A DNA stretch of 64,000 nucleotides, from contig NZ_SWAR01000008.1 of the NCBI RefSeq assembly GCF_006386545.1, positions 1-64,000 on the forward strand, given 5' to 3'. The notes beneath the pieces were generated by a model. It saw only the letters and a program-made list of their open reading frames with translations, was not told where the DNA came from and made no database searches. This document shows, piece after piece, positions 47,101-49,448 of this stretch; position 1 is the stretch's first letter; each line of letters begins with the position of its first letter. Source of the stretch: Methylibium rhizosphaerae. GTDB lineage: Bacteria; Pseudomonadota; Gammaproteobacteria; Burkholderiales; Burkholderiaceae_C. A program made the translations under genes and the position numbers.

Positions 47101-49448
47101 TGCGCTTCGTGCCCGATGCCGACGCCTCCGGCGGCGAGGGCTATGCGCACAGCGGCTGGGGCAACCGCCGCGTCCACTACGCGCGCTTCGGCTATGTCGT
47201 CAGCGACGGCCAGGTCGAAGCGCCCGAGGCCTTCGTCACGCTGGACATCACCGCGCTGGCCGATGCGCCGCAGCTCGCCTTCACCGGCGCCAACAGCAGC
47301 ACCCGCGAACTGTTCCGCACCGGCTGGGAGGGCGTGTCCAACCCGGATGCCACCTCCACGCTGCTGCAGCAGTCCGTGCTCGACGGCTGGACGCTCGTCA
47401 CCGAGCCCGACCCGTCGTGCGGCGGCGCCGACGGCTTCGAGGTCTGGGCCACGGGCGACCGCATGGCCGACGCCTGGGGCAACCTGCGCAGCGTGCGGGC
47501 CATGGACGGCAACGGCAACCAGTGGCTGGAGCTGAACGACGCCCGCGGCAACATGCCGCAGACGCTGGGCATCGAGCGCACGGTGGACACCGTGGCGGGC
47601 GCGAGCTACACGCTCAGCTTCGACGTGGCCGGCCGGCTGGGCTACAGCGCGTCGTACACCCGGGTCGTGGTCTACCTCGACGGCACCAAGCTGCTCGAGG
47701 TGAGCCCCACCAGCCCGAGCAGCTCGCTGGCCTGGCAGACGGTGAGCGCCAGCTTCACCGGCGGCGGCGGGGCGCAACGCCTGCGCATCGTCACCGAGGC
47801 CAGCCGCCTGAGCGAACAGGGCCGCGGCACGATGCTCGACGACATCGCGCTCACCGAGACCACCCAGCTCAACCGCGGTGCCGAGGACACGCGTGTGCCA
47901 CTGCAAGGCATCGCCGCCTCGCTCACCGACACCGACGGTTCCGAGTCGATGGTGCTCACGCTGATGGGCATGCCCATCGGCAGCGTGCTCGCTGACGGCA
48001 GCCACAGCTTCACCGTCACCCAGGACGCGCGTGTGGCCAACGTCACCGGCTGGAACACCGCGACGCTCACGCTGCAGCCGCCGGCCAACTTCAGCGGCAC
48101 GCTCAACCTGCAGGTGCAAGCCACCTCGATCGAGACCGCCACCGGCGGCCGCGCCACAGTGACCAAGCATCTGCAGGTGCAGGTGGCGGCGGTGGCCGAC
48201 GTGCCGGTGCTCACCATGACGGCGCGCGACGTCAACGTCAGCCGCGAAGTGCTGTCCACCAGCTGGGAGAGCGTGCGCAACCGCAACCGCACCTTCACGC
48301 TGGTGGCCGGCAGCCCGTGGAGCACGCTGGAAGGCTGGAGCGTGCTTCGCTCCGACTGGGGCAAGCAGACGGCGTTCGAGATCTGGAGCTCGGGCGACCA
48401 GATGCGCAACACCGCAGGCGAGCCGGTCACGGTGCAGGCGGCGCCCGGCGACGGCCGCAACTGGCTGCAGCTGAACAACGGCGCCGGCCAAGGCCACCAG
48501 ACGCTGGGCATCTACCGCGGCATCCAGACCGTCGAGGGTGCGGTCTACACGTTGAGCTTCGACTACGCAGGCGCGCTCGGCCTTCCCGAGGCCAACACCC
48601 GCGTGGGCATCTACGTCGATGGGCAACTGGTGGGCAGCTACGCCGGCACCAGCGGCCTGAACAGCCTGAACTGGCAAACGCTGAACTTCCAGTTCACCGG
48701 CAACGGGCGGGCGCGCGAGCTGCTGATCCGCATCGAAGGCGGCGACACCGCCTGCAATGGCCGCGGCGCGATGGTGGACGACCTCCGCATCGTCGAGACC
48801 CTGCCCACCGGCAACCACTTGGTGTATGGCCTGGCGGGCACGGCGATCGCGCTGCCGATCATCAATGCCAGCCTGGCCGACACCGACGGTTCGGAGAGCC
48901 TGAAGGTGGAACTGCTGGGCCTGCCGGCCGGCGCCACGCTGTCCGACGGCACGCGCTCGATCACGCTGGAGTGCGGCGGCGGCTCGGTGGACGTTACCGG
49001 CTGGAACTTGGCTACGCTGAGCCTGGTGCCACCGCATTGCTTCGTCGGCACGTTGTCGTTGCAGGTCAAAGCCACAAGCACCGAGGCGTCCAACGGTGCC
49101 ACCGCCAGCGTCACGCAGGACATCACGGTGAAGGTGCTGAGCGGCACGGCGGTGGTCACGCCGGTGGGCGTGAACCCGTACGTCAGCCTCACGGGCGGCA
49201 CGGGCTCCACCAGCAGCACCGCGGGCAGCGAGGCCGAGCAGCAGCCCATCATCGTGAGCGAAGCGCTGGTGGATGAAAGCGGCCTGCTCACGCTGACCGT
49301 AGCGCCGCCGGCCACTCCGCCGCGCAGCTGGGAGGAAGAGGAGGCGGCCGACCAGGACCGCGCCCAGGCCCTCTCGGAGGCTTGGTTGCTGGAGCTGGAG
49401 CAGGCGGCGCAGGCGCAGTGGGCTCAGCTCGCTGGGGCGGCCATGTAG
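14196..49448 (+). CDS. Giant LEPRxLL multidomain surface protein (11,750 residues)
   Basis: A single uninterrupted frame encodes a predicted 11,750-residue protein. Residues 1-60 are basic and Pro-rich, followed by LEPRLLLSAD (66-75), the LEPRxLL motif found at the start of giant exported proteins. Then come pre-peptidase-C-like repeats (about 80-2435), 17 CARDB-like domains (about 2440-4680), a TIG-like and a helical segment (to about 5165), an Ig-like domain (about 5500-5595), a propeller-like part (about 5630-5940), cadherin/dystroglycan-like domains (about 6195-7165), an RHS/YD-like stretch (about 7385-7680), a dockerin-like pair (about 7779-7830), Big_2-like and ZU5-like parts, a second propeller-like part (about 8530-8955), MepA/M15-like and metzincin zinc motifs (about 9420-9892), 'AVNDAP' repeats (about 10150-10895) and a twin lectin-like end. 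No RTX nonapeptides are seen. ATG 14196 is preferred to 14130. It is probably a secreted adhesin. Confidence 0.9.
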   Translation: MSTKSRRPGAALRRSASAFRASIRTIARASRDALKPQTKRSAQAQAGDEKDRPAPVEPPNWKIESLEPRLLLSADAVPGVARIEGTIDQPGEQDAYEFVVTEKTKLFFDGVDGSQVQWQLNQGNTSLFSSRNLTAEGDRFLELQPGTYSLTVDGLNDAVGNYTFRLIGEQAASALQVNQPATGRLEPGTQAALYTFNAQAGDRYYFQTGSASGSPRWTLFGPSANIVSGTNGWGDGGVFTADRSGTYWLSIEGQSGATTAVDYGFTLFRSTPAQTVLQFSQAYTADLPVPGAAASYTFTLTDTTQVAWDQLSGPNAGVRWTLLNSAGAQVATSLLDAVDGNTAPLQLVPGSYTLKLEAQSRSTGTVGFRLLASTGAPAVGSQAGLTLTGDASRAAQVVRIDAAAAELLAVAYRIDGAADGSSIASAIDLLTDAGGSALASVTLGRNAAGDQEVRLYRIDALAGDPLLVSSSAAGFAPRLRLFDASGTELATVSGDTLRYAVAASGVYYVGVSREANAAYDPRVAFTGNGAAVPAASLTLSVTRIGVAEAAPQGGDVPDVIASARALVLPRGTSITVPVNIGDGSAGNRDVDMYRVTLQAGEVLRTTTPNGTFDGYERVFNAAGQVVASADDGPLNWTVSATGTYYIGLSGWSNTGYNPNVANSGTAGATGTLSLTITRDIGTAIGTATGAAWRVTDQSGATVAVGALSSGQSNVAALPQAGTYYLWTYRDQNAPSTSSFDIERWSDPAPSSASLTASAPATLSDTGLANRRQVRTFGLSVAAGGTWVFDPQSADNGQWQLVGPQGVVSDWHTFSESGGAGASALYLAAGSYQLHVRLASAPFSITAMPLAQAQLLQPDVPASLTALEVGASALWHLASDRQDAFDLAVAAEGEFAIAAFDAFGRELFRGTQAQAHFTQGEASGDVYLRVTRLQQSSATPSLLARRTPASLEPVSGTAITVGTLVTAAPSSGMQYYEFDLASDGVVALEWQGDGAQTWVLRGPRGIEASGPVGVSVTGGGVWKMPVLWLPAGHYVIGLDGLQNSASFAVRTIDGAQHTATNTHVAVDLASDDPYELFDVVLDADADQWFRADSGAGTGNYFRLYDNAGRLVAEGNPAQATALPFNVPRDGHYLLAVARNTGASLGGAALRFALYETPRNAALNAGATQGQFLLGSQTYAYGFSVTSPTQLAVRETQNGGTRDTYDVLDSAGRTVARLNYSDNYTDMVWALGPGSYTLRVRYASSSTPANPVAFAFNTRFIQPASQAWAPGGTASVTWSAGAPDRELQFSMAGGESRWIAPSPALGYYDRLDYRVLGPLGVEVARGYLSGGYWSTAAGFAVTATTAGNYTVQLSGASMNGSTSMSGTTIFAQTAGVRSAQPLVLGTSVDRSLSTPADQDVYRFTLADPDRLWFNLSGDYYTATLVRTDIPGTVFTTSIDSSDYAAVQNLLAGSYELRLVPNRPNPGSYHVAVQPVSALPVLTLGQGASQTVAQSRQDTAWQIAGTAGQDLLIDLRTTDTYSSEYWQLVGPNGSVVASGSQYNQNDAATKVKLPLDGTYVLHAYGHYASTGARTTTVLVSAYATTMAPIALGDQISGAIAAPGNVNQYRFTLTDETTILLDPQGGGATLTLDGPLGSELSFGLSGVESYYARRLKAGTYTITVSASGTSTPSYGFRLLDLAAAIDRGTTSQLSGDLPAGRTLVAYRFDTAAPGVGYNLDFTTPVNYPDYFRYTLVDAYGRTLSSVAWTNASSVAFNGPSLGPVYLLAKQYYSSSGPVHFEATLRQPVATNAALAWDAAVSVPLATRQDQATYSFSLEEPGWVELQGLNAPNSAVSFQIVTPNGTQVGARSGFGSASNGTWSQYLPAGRYAVRVIANGDGFTGNAQFTATVVPASQRLDRQGGIARGVAADGAETQTVSLWTLDARVGDHLTLAANTSWPAGWTAQLVAPNGAVLRSWTPATAATQDFDLTQAGAHLLRLVRNGITTTPGLGAGAAFAATWGTADTPQPVVSTFSAAGSIAANATQTYQFELTEPGLWYLDHASIPDSYSYYYQSASVTDANGVARIGGYDQAAWLTPGVYTVKISQTQSASSFDFALRRLDSAAQAPVLNYGEAVNAPSASTFVARAWRIDAQAGDVLQFNTLGTSGSTPRFAFFNRYGQALSGWAWTNSDSTSLAITDSGPVYVVLDWVGYTYGSGYSGAASFEIDNLASRAVAPIALDQTVSGTLTASVQSRDYSLTLAADTAIQFDRLNSTVGSSSWAIIDATTGSTVVSGSISDGTSTPSQPSFMLLPGQYTVRVSTSALSETRYAFRLIDLAGATPVASGTIVDGRLESGGEVTAYSVQANAGDRLYVDLRDLAARTYAYDSARGFYHYNYTGALRVIDPYGRVVSDLQLGDAELVATVSGRYTIVLDDSLMYDTAVPYRMAVYVYGPGEPRNIDLSGAPPAMDLVVSDVSVAPQQAGQAIASGSVVSVQWTVRNQGSISTLGDFTDRIIVRRTGTNEVVAQMTVSYDESAEGNGPLLPGQLVNRTATLRLPDGPSGAGDLSIVVETDAANEQLEGGSAEENNRGSASFSSTLADYANLQVNSLSLQPASNWNAGDTVSVSWNTANSGTAAAVGAWSERVELLNLTTGSVVVSQTLPFTAQSIAAGSQTGRSLSFAWPQGLNAIGSFRLRVTIDALAQVPEYNAGGALESDNTAEQAFVAGPDLTVRNVALLQTAPVSGDTLTLQWEDVNQGAVPTPAAYQDRVVVRQRNADGSSGAVVVNAAVSFTGDAALPLGPGQSRLRSFTFNLPDGLLGTGNFDVTVTADSNAAGAGLLFETNVAGDAEANNSGSTAFSATARPYADLSVTSLVVPASVESGGEATITWTVANAGNAAATGTWTDRIILTRDTVTGNADDVILLNVKHDTALDPNGSYTQSASVRIPARIEGSYRIAVLSDANASVREPDTRADNLRLSGAIDVTQTYSDLVPTVTLAPATADANRSTRVEWSVRNDGTLSTDVTRWVDQVYLSDTPTLGASAVLLGSVTHVGGLASGQSYAEGMDVLIPRDAVGSKYLIVKTDAFGAVYELGRTANNAAAATSATTVQPEPRANLVVEGLSAPGEWRVGQTVQVSYTVRNAGNDRVASYMKEQVRLVDVNGVHAPVELANWSNWTHRDLVPGTSFTRTLSLTVPAMPAGNWRLEVQADNGGYVTESNESDNTSSAAVSVVAPDLTVTDLGTTGLLQGGEQVTLTWTTRNAGTAPVSTVRDAVYLSRDGVVDNGDIKLGEFNHGSIAAGGASPGTLSFTLPVDAEGSYRLVVVTDSNAQVNENGAEANNTDSVAISVVRDYYADLAVTSVSAPQRVIADPASITVEWTVSNLGTGVGRTTSWTDRVIYSQNDVVGDIDDIVLGSLVHDGGLQAGDSYTGSITYRFGPGFSRHGKVFVRADAASAVWENAQESNNQAAAAEAMDIMPIAYADLRVESVSALSDAFSGRPISVTWTIANQGIGITDSGQWTDTVWLTANADGSGQRWQLGSTSHIGQLTPGDRYTRTIEATLPEGISGTYYLQVSTGGPFEFIHTDNNTGTSLGIPVHLSASPDLVVETIVAPAMAQEGALVDLSWTVLNQGEARAAGQWIDTVLLVPASGTGAAIALGTFTYDRGLDAGLRYTRTEQVRLPSKIEGAYRLRVVTNSGIGSASAVQVYEHGSARDNNTSIAGDATQVNLKSRPDLRVSAVVVPENATAGTTAAVRFTVTNMGSEATTGQWSDFVYLSLDGTLSGDDILAARIDSGAALAPGESYTSETSAINIPIRYRGDVFMIVSADGNARVDEYPNEANNTKAERFHVNAVPFSDLVASDVVAPEQAVHGSTVEVRYRVANRGAATTQGDSSAVNSWTDTVWLSVDRRRPSPSKGDIRIGQITHNGHLAVGADYLGTLNVQIPEGTRSGQYYITVWSDTYDAILEDTMAVNINPDDPGQIDNNNYKARPISVLGITPPDLVVSQLQATPAMTAAGDYTFSYSVQNRGDVFEGEWTDKVWIADNADLSKAKVMWLLGEYRQQRSLANGEGYTTTQTVALAPSVQGGWLVVEVDRSNAGLASRGEVAETDEVNNARATVSVVDNRPADLRVTAIQTLPENFSGEETTISWTVTNFGADVWNGTRSWSDSVYFSPDPEFIPQRATALGTVKHANVGGLASGASYTSTAQFKLPPGTDGPYYIYVITDSRPSQELIQGEQRNAPARDEHYAESVFEGLRNDNNLGRGTLNVTYREPDLQIDTITVSNPNPSSGETITVTWTATNRGTRETRTPSWFDGIYLSRDASLDDSDYPVVDRGSDFEVRARIRSTYLIGPDEKPRFLKPGESYTNSTTFTLPSSISGDFHIIVKADTSTSKARNVVVESTIRKGLDVVEGSGPGSVLEFADEGNNVSSIALPISLSPPPDLQVTQVNVPTSVIAGQNFAVSYRVENLGGRTPADQQQWHDLVYLSKDRFLDINKDRYLGYVSHNGGMPAGGSYEGTLNLAAPRDMEGPYYVFVVSDPARHWGSGENGRVLEFGNDDNNASAAVQPMLIETPPPADLQVSNVVVPASATVGQEVEITFTVTNASTNPAYGRWTDALYLSADNSWDLSDQLLGKVTHVGDVAANGSYTGTLKAKLPALKDGQWRIVVRPDLYNEVFEGRIVYTDTGLNLPPGEANNRQASGGVLRVEVPSLAVGSPLSTTLATGGTQLYKVSVAAGETLRINLDSAAAEGANELYVRYGDIPTGYAYDAAYGNPVAPDQEVLIPTTQAGDYYVLVRSRQSPLDTAVTLRADLLPLAITRVTPDQGGTGDDAHRWVTMDIHGARFSAGALVKLSRPGVLEVEPERWQVLDATHIRAVFDLRHVPLGLYDIVVTNPDGQRVTEPYRYLVERAIEADVTIGIGGSRVLAPGGGTTYSVTLQSLTNVDTPYVRFDVGATDMGRSENVLEGLKLPYVVFSSNVAGQPDGATAQTSGNTQAYGATPTTPVRSDVPWASLDGATNTNGWNLAPGYAFDVGAGGFVGFSFNVQTYPGLAEWLAYDFEGLRSKLYAIRPDWKAQGLLDGGVADLDKIQRGLTRKFLSRDPEEHVTKLERLAMAFRFDTLGAATPLTRDEFIADQTDHAKRLRTAILADASAPSTLGVLAADEAQWVQGWLAALEAAGLLRPADEAPPIRLDAQVMSLNATLATGVLLSKGGETYRTQADLLGFFAKVQQWYGDTGRWAGDPEAKVAPVDYYEIRQTEDGGSVSIPVPVAPDPADYDRNATQDTHFISFDVFAGGLAELEYLRHIGVLDEKFRPVGPQALNLTQYLQQAAQRDSNTQATVSIRGPQSLPAADGVSYVPADYALPYTVELSNPTERAVGELRIVTELDADVDPRSLRLGDLKIGDINVHIPGDRAVFQGDFDFTGNKGYVLRVSAGVDAQTRVATWLLQAIDPDTGEVLHDATRGLLAPDASGQAARGFVSYTVRASDLAATGVAIGAQARVFFDDAPPLDSGSVTHTLDAAAPTTALQVRSAGANASGAPTFDVSWKATDDASGVKHVTVYVSENGGDFRIWLKQVAGDAGQAVFTGEAGKSYEFLAVATDAAGNREAAVIANAVLPDDGSRQDAQQALGSNEQLTATAELPAATADRSYVASDLFAQAALRLPGFVAPVQAGDLQSVLAPMGVRSFGDGFAASDGDIGALAMVELADGTVLASAGALRNEVFRFAKEGGRAATPLFVLDAPVLDMAVDALGQLWIMTGKELLQVDAGSGAVIARYMGPGQDPLTHALAIDPASGLIYVSSGNGVEVFDPRATDTTAAWKHFSNTRVGDLAFGPDARLWGVRWTGSDVASAQPGSTTEIISFPMNGRTQGRAEVEYRLGGVIDSIAFGKSGTPLGGLLLASSNLAQRPVVQGAGSVPHTSAVWTIELQSRRVLQLANGGTRGETLVATHDGRILVAQTQHIDEIALIKAPNVLQASVQDGALLPLPLTQISVTFDQLMWTGASGADASDLSSVLNPANYRFVATGANSSLVLQPDSVRWDAGSRSAILTLPNLAAGGWRLEVLPQMRSAAQVRLAQSFVTAFTTVADLTNVVRLDFTNTRADRATAEVSYDVSITNIGVDDLRGPLMLLLDPGRYFGAEVVGGSQGSGNQSDLWIVDLTAGLQATGGRLAVGATLADQTVSVRPASLFGTAPGSSSLVKFNLGHGIYAVPFDNTPPSVQVADALAETNALPAATAGQPWTGTLQAHDSDGARFFWQLVQAPVGMSITGSGDVQSDADGYHNTATLSWTPTTRDLANTEILVRVIDSRGGVALRRFTIDVAGGNHAPVLGTSGDITLTEGETLTLPLTAADADGETVTVSVRNLPPGARFDAATGLLTWTPSYDQAGEYRDVTVVATDGKATVTERFTLRVEQGYAKPVLAEVPQQTLREGERYALQLPGSMPGGEQGRAPAGPFQQADGTTITLSYSSPWLPGGATLNTETGWFEWTPGYAQAGTLKLPVTLTATYTPTDGSEPVTTSVTREVVLQVLNANGAPVFDAAETWNVLEGQPLRVSVFAFDPDNPGFEPKVRLSPTSPAVSGEGTAATVTYQVDGLPPGASFDAETLEIVWTPGYAQAGTYYVTVTATDEGNSTGTPLSSQVTLPIVVANANRAPLLGNVSNAFVDRGAVLEIPVGAGDADGNPVTLTVSGLPPFATYSQTATGSTAAGVIRFAPGAGHRGDYTITVVAQDNGDGDVNQVLAEARSFVVTVRSETEAPEVTVPRQSVAVIGQQVRIPISVRDLDQDALSYAAQGLPAGASIVTEPQYGRAYIVWTPTAAQAGVHDVSLEVSDSGLPPQDAGIIPDPDAVPVPNVTVRDLRIVVRSANLAPELIAVQAMGAEIAGDPLAGGLTTVVADEGVPLALELSAREPDLDFVNWSIEGGLPSGLTIEPSSGTDGQSRLVLRWTPGLFAAQSDNSNGATPGHYRLVLKAGDGHSAATREIEFVVRNANQAPRLLPMPLQLVQEGQTLAFTMLGVDADNDAVRLALLHDADTPSGVSFDPTSGYFEWTPSAEVVNNAQANDRAFTFNFSATDGSATTLRTVQVRVFDVNRTPQISAASHALLVGQSFSLPVVRGATGSAGDIRVSDADGAAQTQALTVSFSNLPEGASYDAQTGRLLWTPGPGQVGDFVVLARVSDGRNTATQSFTLRVVAENEAYAPKILINTTPSTPVLPGQAVLATVRAEAFSPIERIEVQVRGSAIGASDWQAATLDSSGRLRISATAPGLVEMRVTATDADGFAATRTQTIRVRDPQDTTAPQLAWGGGLEGSSAESLPVTVTRATQLLSRLGEQQLMGYQLEIAPANGSAAWQPLARQDYAAVSANGNVLQGLATLDPATLANGVYQLRLRAWDLTGRTSEIAARVVIDSADKALTQASATDAVFQLGNHSLALTRVLPANPVSGSNAQIGSSGGDVPGFGNWTLPLLDTQLTHDQPSLTELGTAAPWMEGARVWLQVPASLSPPQTTQAAQLHLSFTLGTETQPLSTLPGAPLVARPVFASSNGWTLTAHSGDETQPVALQRQGQRLFDQTTGLPWVPQGYVLTGPDGTRYNLDGQGRTQRITFADGQQWLVSDSGIALVGAVDPRERIEIVRNAQGAIESIAGALTSGEPLAIAYRYDAQGRLQLARSLYSADAGAMYGYRADGSLITDPVTAHLGAAVGWLANAATPTHSWSGTLSAGTPVTLSFVVRESELASTIKTPGASGAVIVALQTTGQVQLSAEGATVLGQATSGGRTVTLLRVTEAGLKLLRLQGEGAATARISLAGDLDRDGVIDGRDSALWEQGLEQAAAAGQSLADLNGDGSVNASDRQVLFANYGWRANQAPVAQTQAAGPALRTHTDLQGRRSLDAIARDLEGDVVFWRVVGATHGSARIAGDGQTLLFTPEAGYAGQASVRLQADDGFALGAPIELSVNVSGARLLAIRLQPLPSLSTGQNVLLRAVADFEDDTNVDLGLGGGYLTVTAQDLAPLGYVGATAIAVDDTRDLIRANAAGAALLNVSRTDTDGRVVRAVAALNVEAAPQPASEVVLDEEGNPIDEGEGHDDESFIVQPDVYPGTLALAPGGTRQLKVQRLDALQGQSLNIAAAAAGTRYFSSDESIASVSADGLITAHREGRVTLSVVHLGSQWLPTFDADGYVVGQQLLAQAIGQSDITLTVRAAQTTDDNEATAAPRAVAVSKAAGGVVAADTGETVMIGAGALQGDTAVSIRRIDVSDLQAQLGVSAPAPAVLQTLGAFKLDIGALASNVPLQLAIPVQAGSQVQAGDEVLFLRKGTVLTADGTYKDTWWVVDNGFVGADGVARTASPPYYGLDSSGEYLVCNRLPGVISGSLDLAIGAAEWLTFEGLGGLGITFGGGMNGVNLASDIIAAIANMATLGTAGRYRFGVPQFAPIDLPRVPAGDTATVSTTAALPAVQTPHGNVVPPQLTAASVDETTGRLKLTVASAQPGAFVGQIGVKMLFPDGSHRYVKIVSGDFSGELEIDPNTPPLPDPTDPSFTGPLQPIPQGKEIAIGSVRWQLVRLIPSSVVMPSGNPSNGELIPFAGNVLQISAKPHMAAVLTRSGIDFVRQPQQQEGAEPTLNLLEMLGSHNNFDNYLSGRKSQPIAFSQDLSRVFVGGNGVIYVFDMLTLKQLSKLEIPSGKSIASLATAGSWLIIGEGQSYGSGASNNRLMVMDVSPGSARYNEVIATLRGTGVEASPLGVSGMTVGPDGSTLVVAVPQSQDLQYARRQPGHVVVIDLKTLNLRTGDVTVVQAELPADFGGKAPSTITATYDADRFLVANVKDYDKGLSTLTITRNGQGRIASAQMNAIRMTQPGGALRVDRLNIQRAQSAVLVKHDGVEYAIVADDNHNYEDAYWRAMFEAPMFVQTSPFGPPSAFGGSASAKKVAVGGKLGIVKDPFGRQGQPEYLGATLPLDGYGITNLSLSEDGQVLIGQLKGGYGTIDQFRQKPHQHHAWNTGMLIEAALAMRPEDRMSKHIRPPTEAEQLIPVPFGVPAGTAFDPEIVTGSATGRMGDVIEVDIEDVIARSLLGIPDNDSAAWRAMSERDRQDAINEISDKKVQLRLKDFELDFAYALALQEPTSQLKLVTESASSNVPLSRDPNLGTATFTDTGRMYLVPNITNEDLARLRQGQPVSEGKQVTFTVHFTQLDDDGVTRVPRLLFITVQANDYATVSNVFFGDRPLDDPGYSAMRLRGAVSKAAADNSTIDRLDVYKVEQRLRYLGFPAMGASNAQGLPSRANNSIQDFDVNGEWAEAERRAAYLFSKVVNYGNGPGSQQLVNSPHGSGFNQTAYFAALASAANSFVVGAARGAGTTLSWLNAYNAAHWLNIPGSGVPGWNNSQTGSSSPQLPNETLQQWKARTGQVEYFGTSWLRDVMLASNSAAPALRGARQFLFNGAVDANHGFTPSGHGSHDLGMALDLGIRTYVSAIRPAGGSNNGNQFNSQETVTVVANAVGWSNDNAVSQAGQSTLPETAAYYQLINGVNVNLGSNRQQSAVKDFLSLYSVTRDGGGTGAANQGSRTTLTLINGGTRREQVRTALFGDGTAAHGLISNVLVGGTGGQNSLPNIGRVLSNLGITAATSGGHQNHFHVYLRPPQALDIGGHALHAEVSPTTEPAIDAAIQPEETLVFDMLIPPEPMDQTVQVIAQASGASQPAPVATPKRSGFDSVLTTCQDMEYLYPDSAANSFSPFSLQLLRRLGSPVDGLSPEWLKALNPKITLLEAPKHGQISVVSESTYHYNYAPQKGYEGTDRITYLVEAQGKRFKTVLNILVMPLVSEEYKYCADIKFSASQLRFEQLSGTAVGEALGEGPHATIVLDLDAAGHGWFVDSTPDDNTEFLPTADPNVWKARPGSAAEGKMDMLSVLLHEYGHALGLEHSADGRDFMGAALQPGERRLPTADELALMSRLVAELKAEQAADGSSPDAPPSPTSPTDPFLPTQQRSSTGTRAARRGSPASSGPDYLGVVNPTLANGDFGAADGMDGLEGWVAEGEVQVNGEVVTLGESATRQTHLAQGFLLNPGDRFLSFTVADRSLNANGSRGPGDAFEVALLNANTGLPALGTIAGVVPLSRSDALLNVQTDGTERLASGVRKLVNADGTATYYIELPTALAGTPVMLSFDLLGFGAAHSSVALRDIRLVSDPVATSDTVSADEDTTATGNVLGNDIVASDVAAQVALVSGPQHGELTLNADGSFSYQPEANYFGADSFSYRIIDAEGRTSNTATVQLTVRAVNDAPTVTAAAPGSVMAGRPYTFDPLAGASDVEGATLAVDVLAAPAHGTLVHNADGSYTYTPDLTYVGEDSLSYRVSDGELASEPVTLHFTVLPANTAPVARDAEVHVAEDGSLLIDLTAYGSDGEGDAIAGSVVAPPAHGTLVQQPDGRWLYTPEANFNGQDGLRFTLSDGRLVSSEAVLTLVVDAVNDAPVAADLAASVAEDGSVTNQPQASDVDGDPLTATLVAGPAHGTLVLNADGRFTYTPHANYAGNDSFTYRVNDGQADSNVATVQLTVTAVNDAPVAQDAAITLAEDGQVVVDLRSLGLDVDSAVLEVVITAAPQHGTLTRNADGRFTYVPAANFHGADFVRFRLRDEELESNEATLTFTVAAVNDAPTLANRTQTLLEDGVLAINPLAGAVDVDGDALAARIVAGPQHGTLTLNADGTFSYAAQADYFGADRFTYVVSDGTAESEVATVSLTVTAVNDAPVAHDASATLDEDGTLVFDLRSFGLDVDNAGLNALIVEPPAHGSLTLNADGSYTYVPQADFHGIDTLRFRLRDDELESNVATLSLVVRAVNDAPTLQNRTETLIEDGVLTIQPLAGALDVDGDSLTAAIVEGPLHGALSVHADGSFSYTPLANFNGTDSFSWRVSDGTATSAVATFSITVAAVNDAPTALDSLAIGEEDQALILARSDFDVADVDGDALSIRITGLPAEGVLQRKVQVAGEDSWLDVVVGDGFTQADIEAGSLRFVPDADASGGEGYAHSGWGNRRVHYARFGYVVSDGQVEAPEAFVTLDITALADAPQLAFTGANSSTRELFRTGWEGVSNPDATSTLLQQSVLDGWTLVTEPDPSCGGADGFEVWATGDRMADAWGNLRSVRAMDGNGNQWLELNDARGNMPQTLGIERTVDTVAGASYTLSFDVAGRLGYSASYTRVVVYLDGTKLLEVSPTSPSSSLAWQTVSASFTGGGGAQRLRIVTEASRLSEQGRGTMLDDIALTETTQLNRGAEDTRVPLQGIAASLTDTDGSESMVLTLMGMPIGSVLADGSHSFTVTQDARVANVTGWNTATLTLQPPANFSGTLNLQVQATSIETATGGRATVTKHLQVQVAAVADVPVLTMTARDVNVSREVLSTSWESVRNRNRTFTLVAGSPWSTLEGWSVLRSDWGKQTAFEIWSSGDQMRNTAGEPVTVQAAPGDGRNWLQLNNGAGQGHQTLGIYRGIQTVEGAVYTLSFDYAGALGLPEANTRVGIYVDGQLVGSYAGTSGLNSLNWQTLNFQFTGNGRARELLIRIEGGDTACNGRGAMVDDLRIVETLPTGNHLVYGLAGTAIALPIINASLADTDGSESLKVELLGLPAGATLSDGTRSITLECGGGSVDVTGWNLATLSLVPPHCFVGTLSLQVKATSTEASNGATASVTQDITVKVLSGTAVVTPVGVNPYVSLTGGTGSTSSTAGSEAEQQPIIVSEALVDESGLLTLTVAPPATPPRSWEEEEAADQDRAQALSEAWLLELEQAAQAQWAQLAGAAM
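14430..21500 (+). repeat. Pre-peptidase-C-like repeat array
   Basis: The encoded segment (about residues 80-2435) repeats units of about 100 to 150 residues with the pattern 'Q/D-Y-x-F-x-L ... W-x-L ... L-x-P-G-x-Y-x-L-x-V ... Y-x-F-R-L'. Examples are LQPGTYSLTVDGL and YTFRLIGE. Such beta-sandwich units occur in secreted peptidases and surface proteins. Copies are diverged at protein level, so there is no simple DNA tandem repeat. Confidence 0.6.
21510..28245 (+). repeat. Array of 17 CARDB-like domains
   Basis: Each unit of about 130 residues starts like DLVVSDVSV...VSVQWTVRNQG, continues with W-x-D-x-V/I-Y-L-S and LG...H-x-G-x-L-x-x-G-x-S-Y-T, and ends with V-x-E-x-x-x-x-NN. I count 17 starts, from AMDLVVSD to PADLQVSN. 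CARDB is a cell-adhesion-related domain of surface proteins. Copies are diverged. Confidence 0.75.
32780..35690 (+). repeat. Cadherin/dystroglycan-like Ig repeat array
   Basis: Units of about 90 to 120 residues carry the pattern LPPGARFDAATGLLTWTP...QAG-x-Y-x-V-T-V-x-A-T-D. About seven or eight copies are read, beginning with NHAPVLGTSGDITLTEGE. This is the putative-Ig (He_PIG/cadherin-like) type common in bacterial adhesins. Confidence 0.65.
44640..46880 (+). repeat. Cadherin-like 'AVNDAP' tandem repeats
   Basis: About nine units of some 85 to 100 residues share HGTLTLNADGSFTYTPxANFxGxDSFTYRVSDG and end with AVNDAP. Units five to eight alternate: five resembles seven and six resembles eight, so a two-unit block was duplicated. 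Calcium-dependent stiffening of adhesins is the usual role of this repeat type. Confidence 0.75.
47290..49140 (+). repeat. Twin C-terminal lectin-like plus DTDGSES modules
   Basis: Two consecutive segments of about 310 residues each contain W-E-x-V near the start, a DGW...G-x-Q-W/N-W-L-x-L-N stretch with TLGI, YTLSFD followed by a YLDG/YVDG strand, then a DTDGSES module ending with a TGWNxATL and an xPPxxFxGT motif. The first half looks like a carbohydrate-binding jelly roll. The second is a common unit near the C-terminus of type I exported adhesins. Confidence 0.55.
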
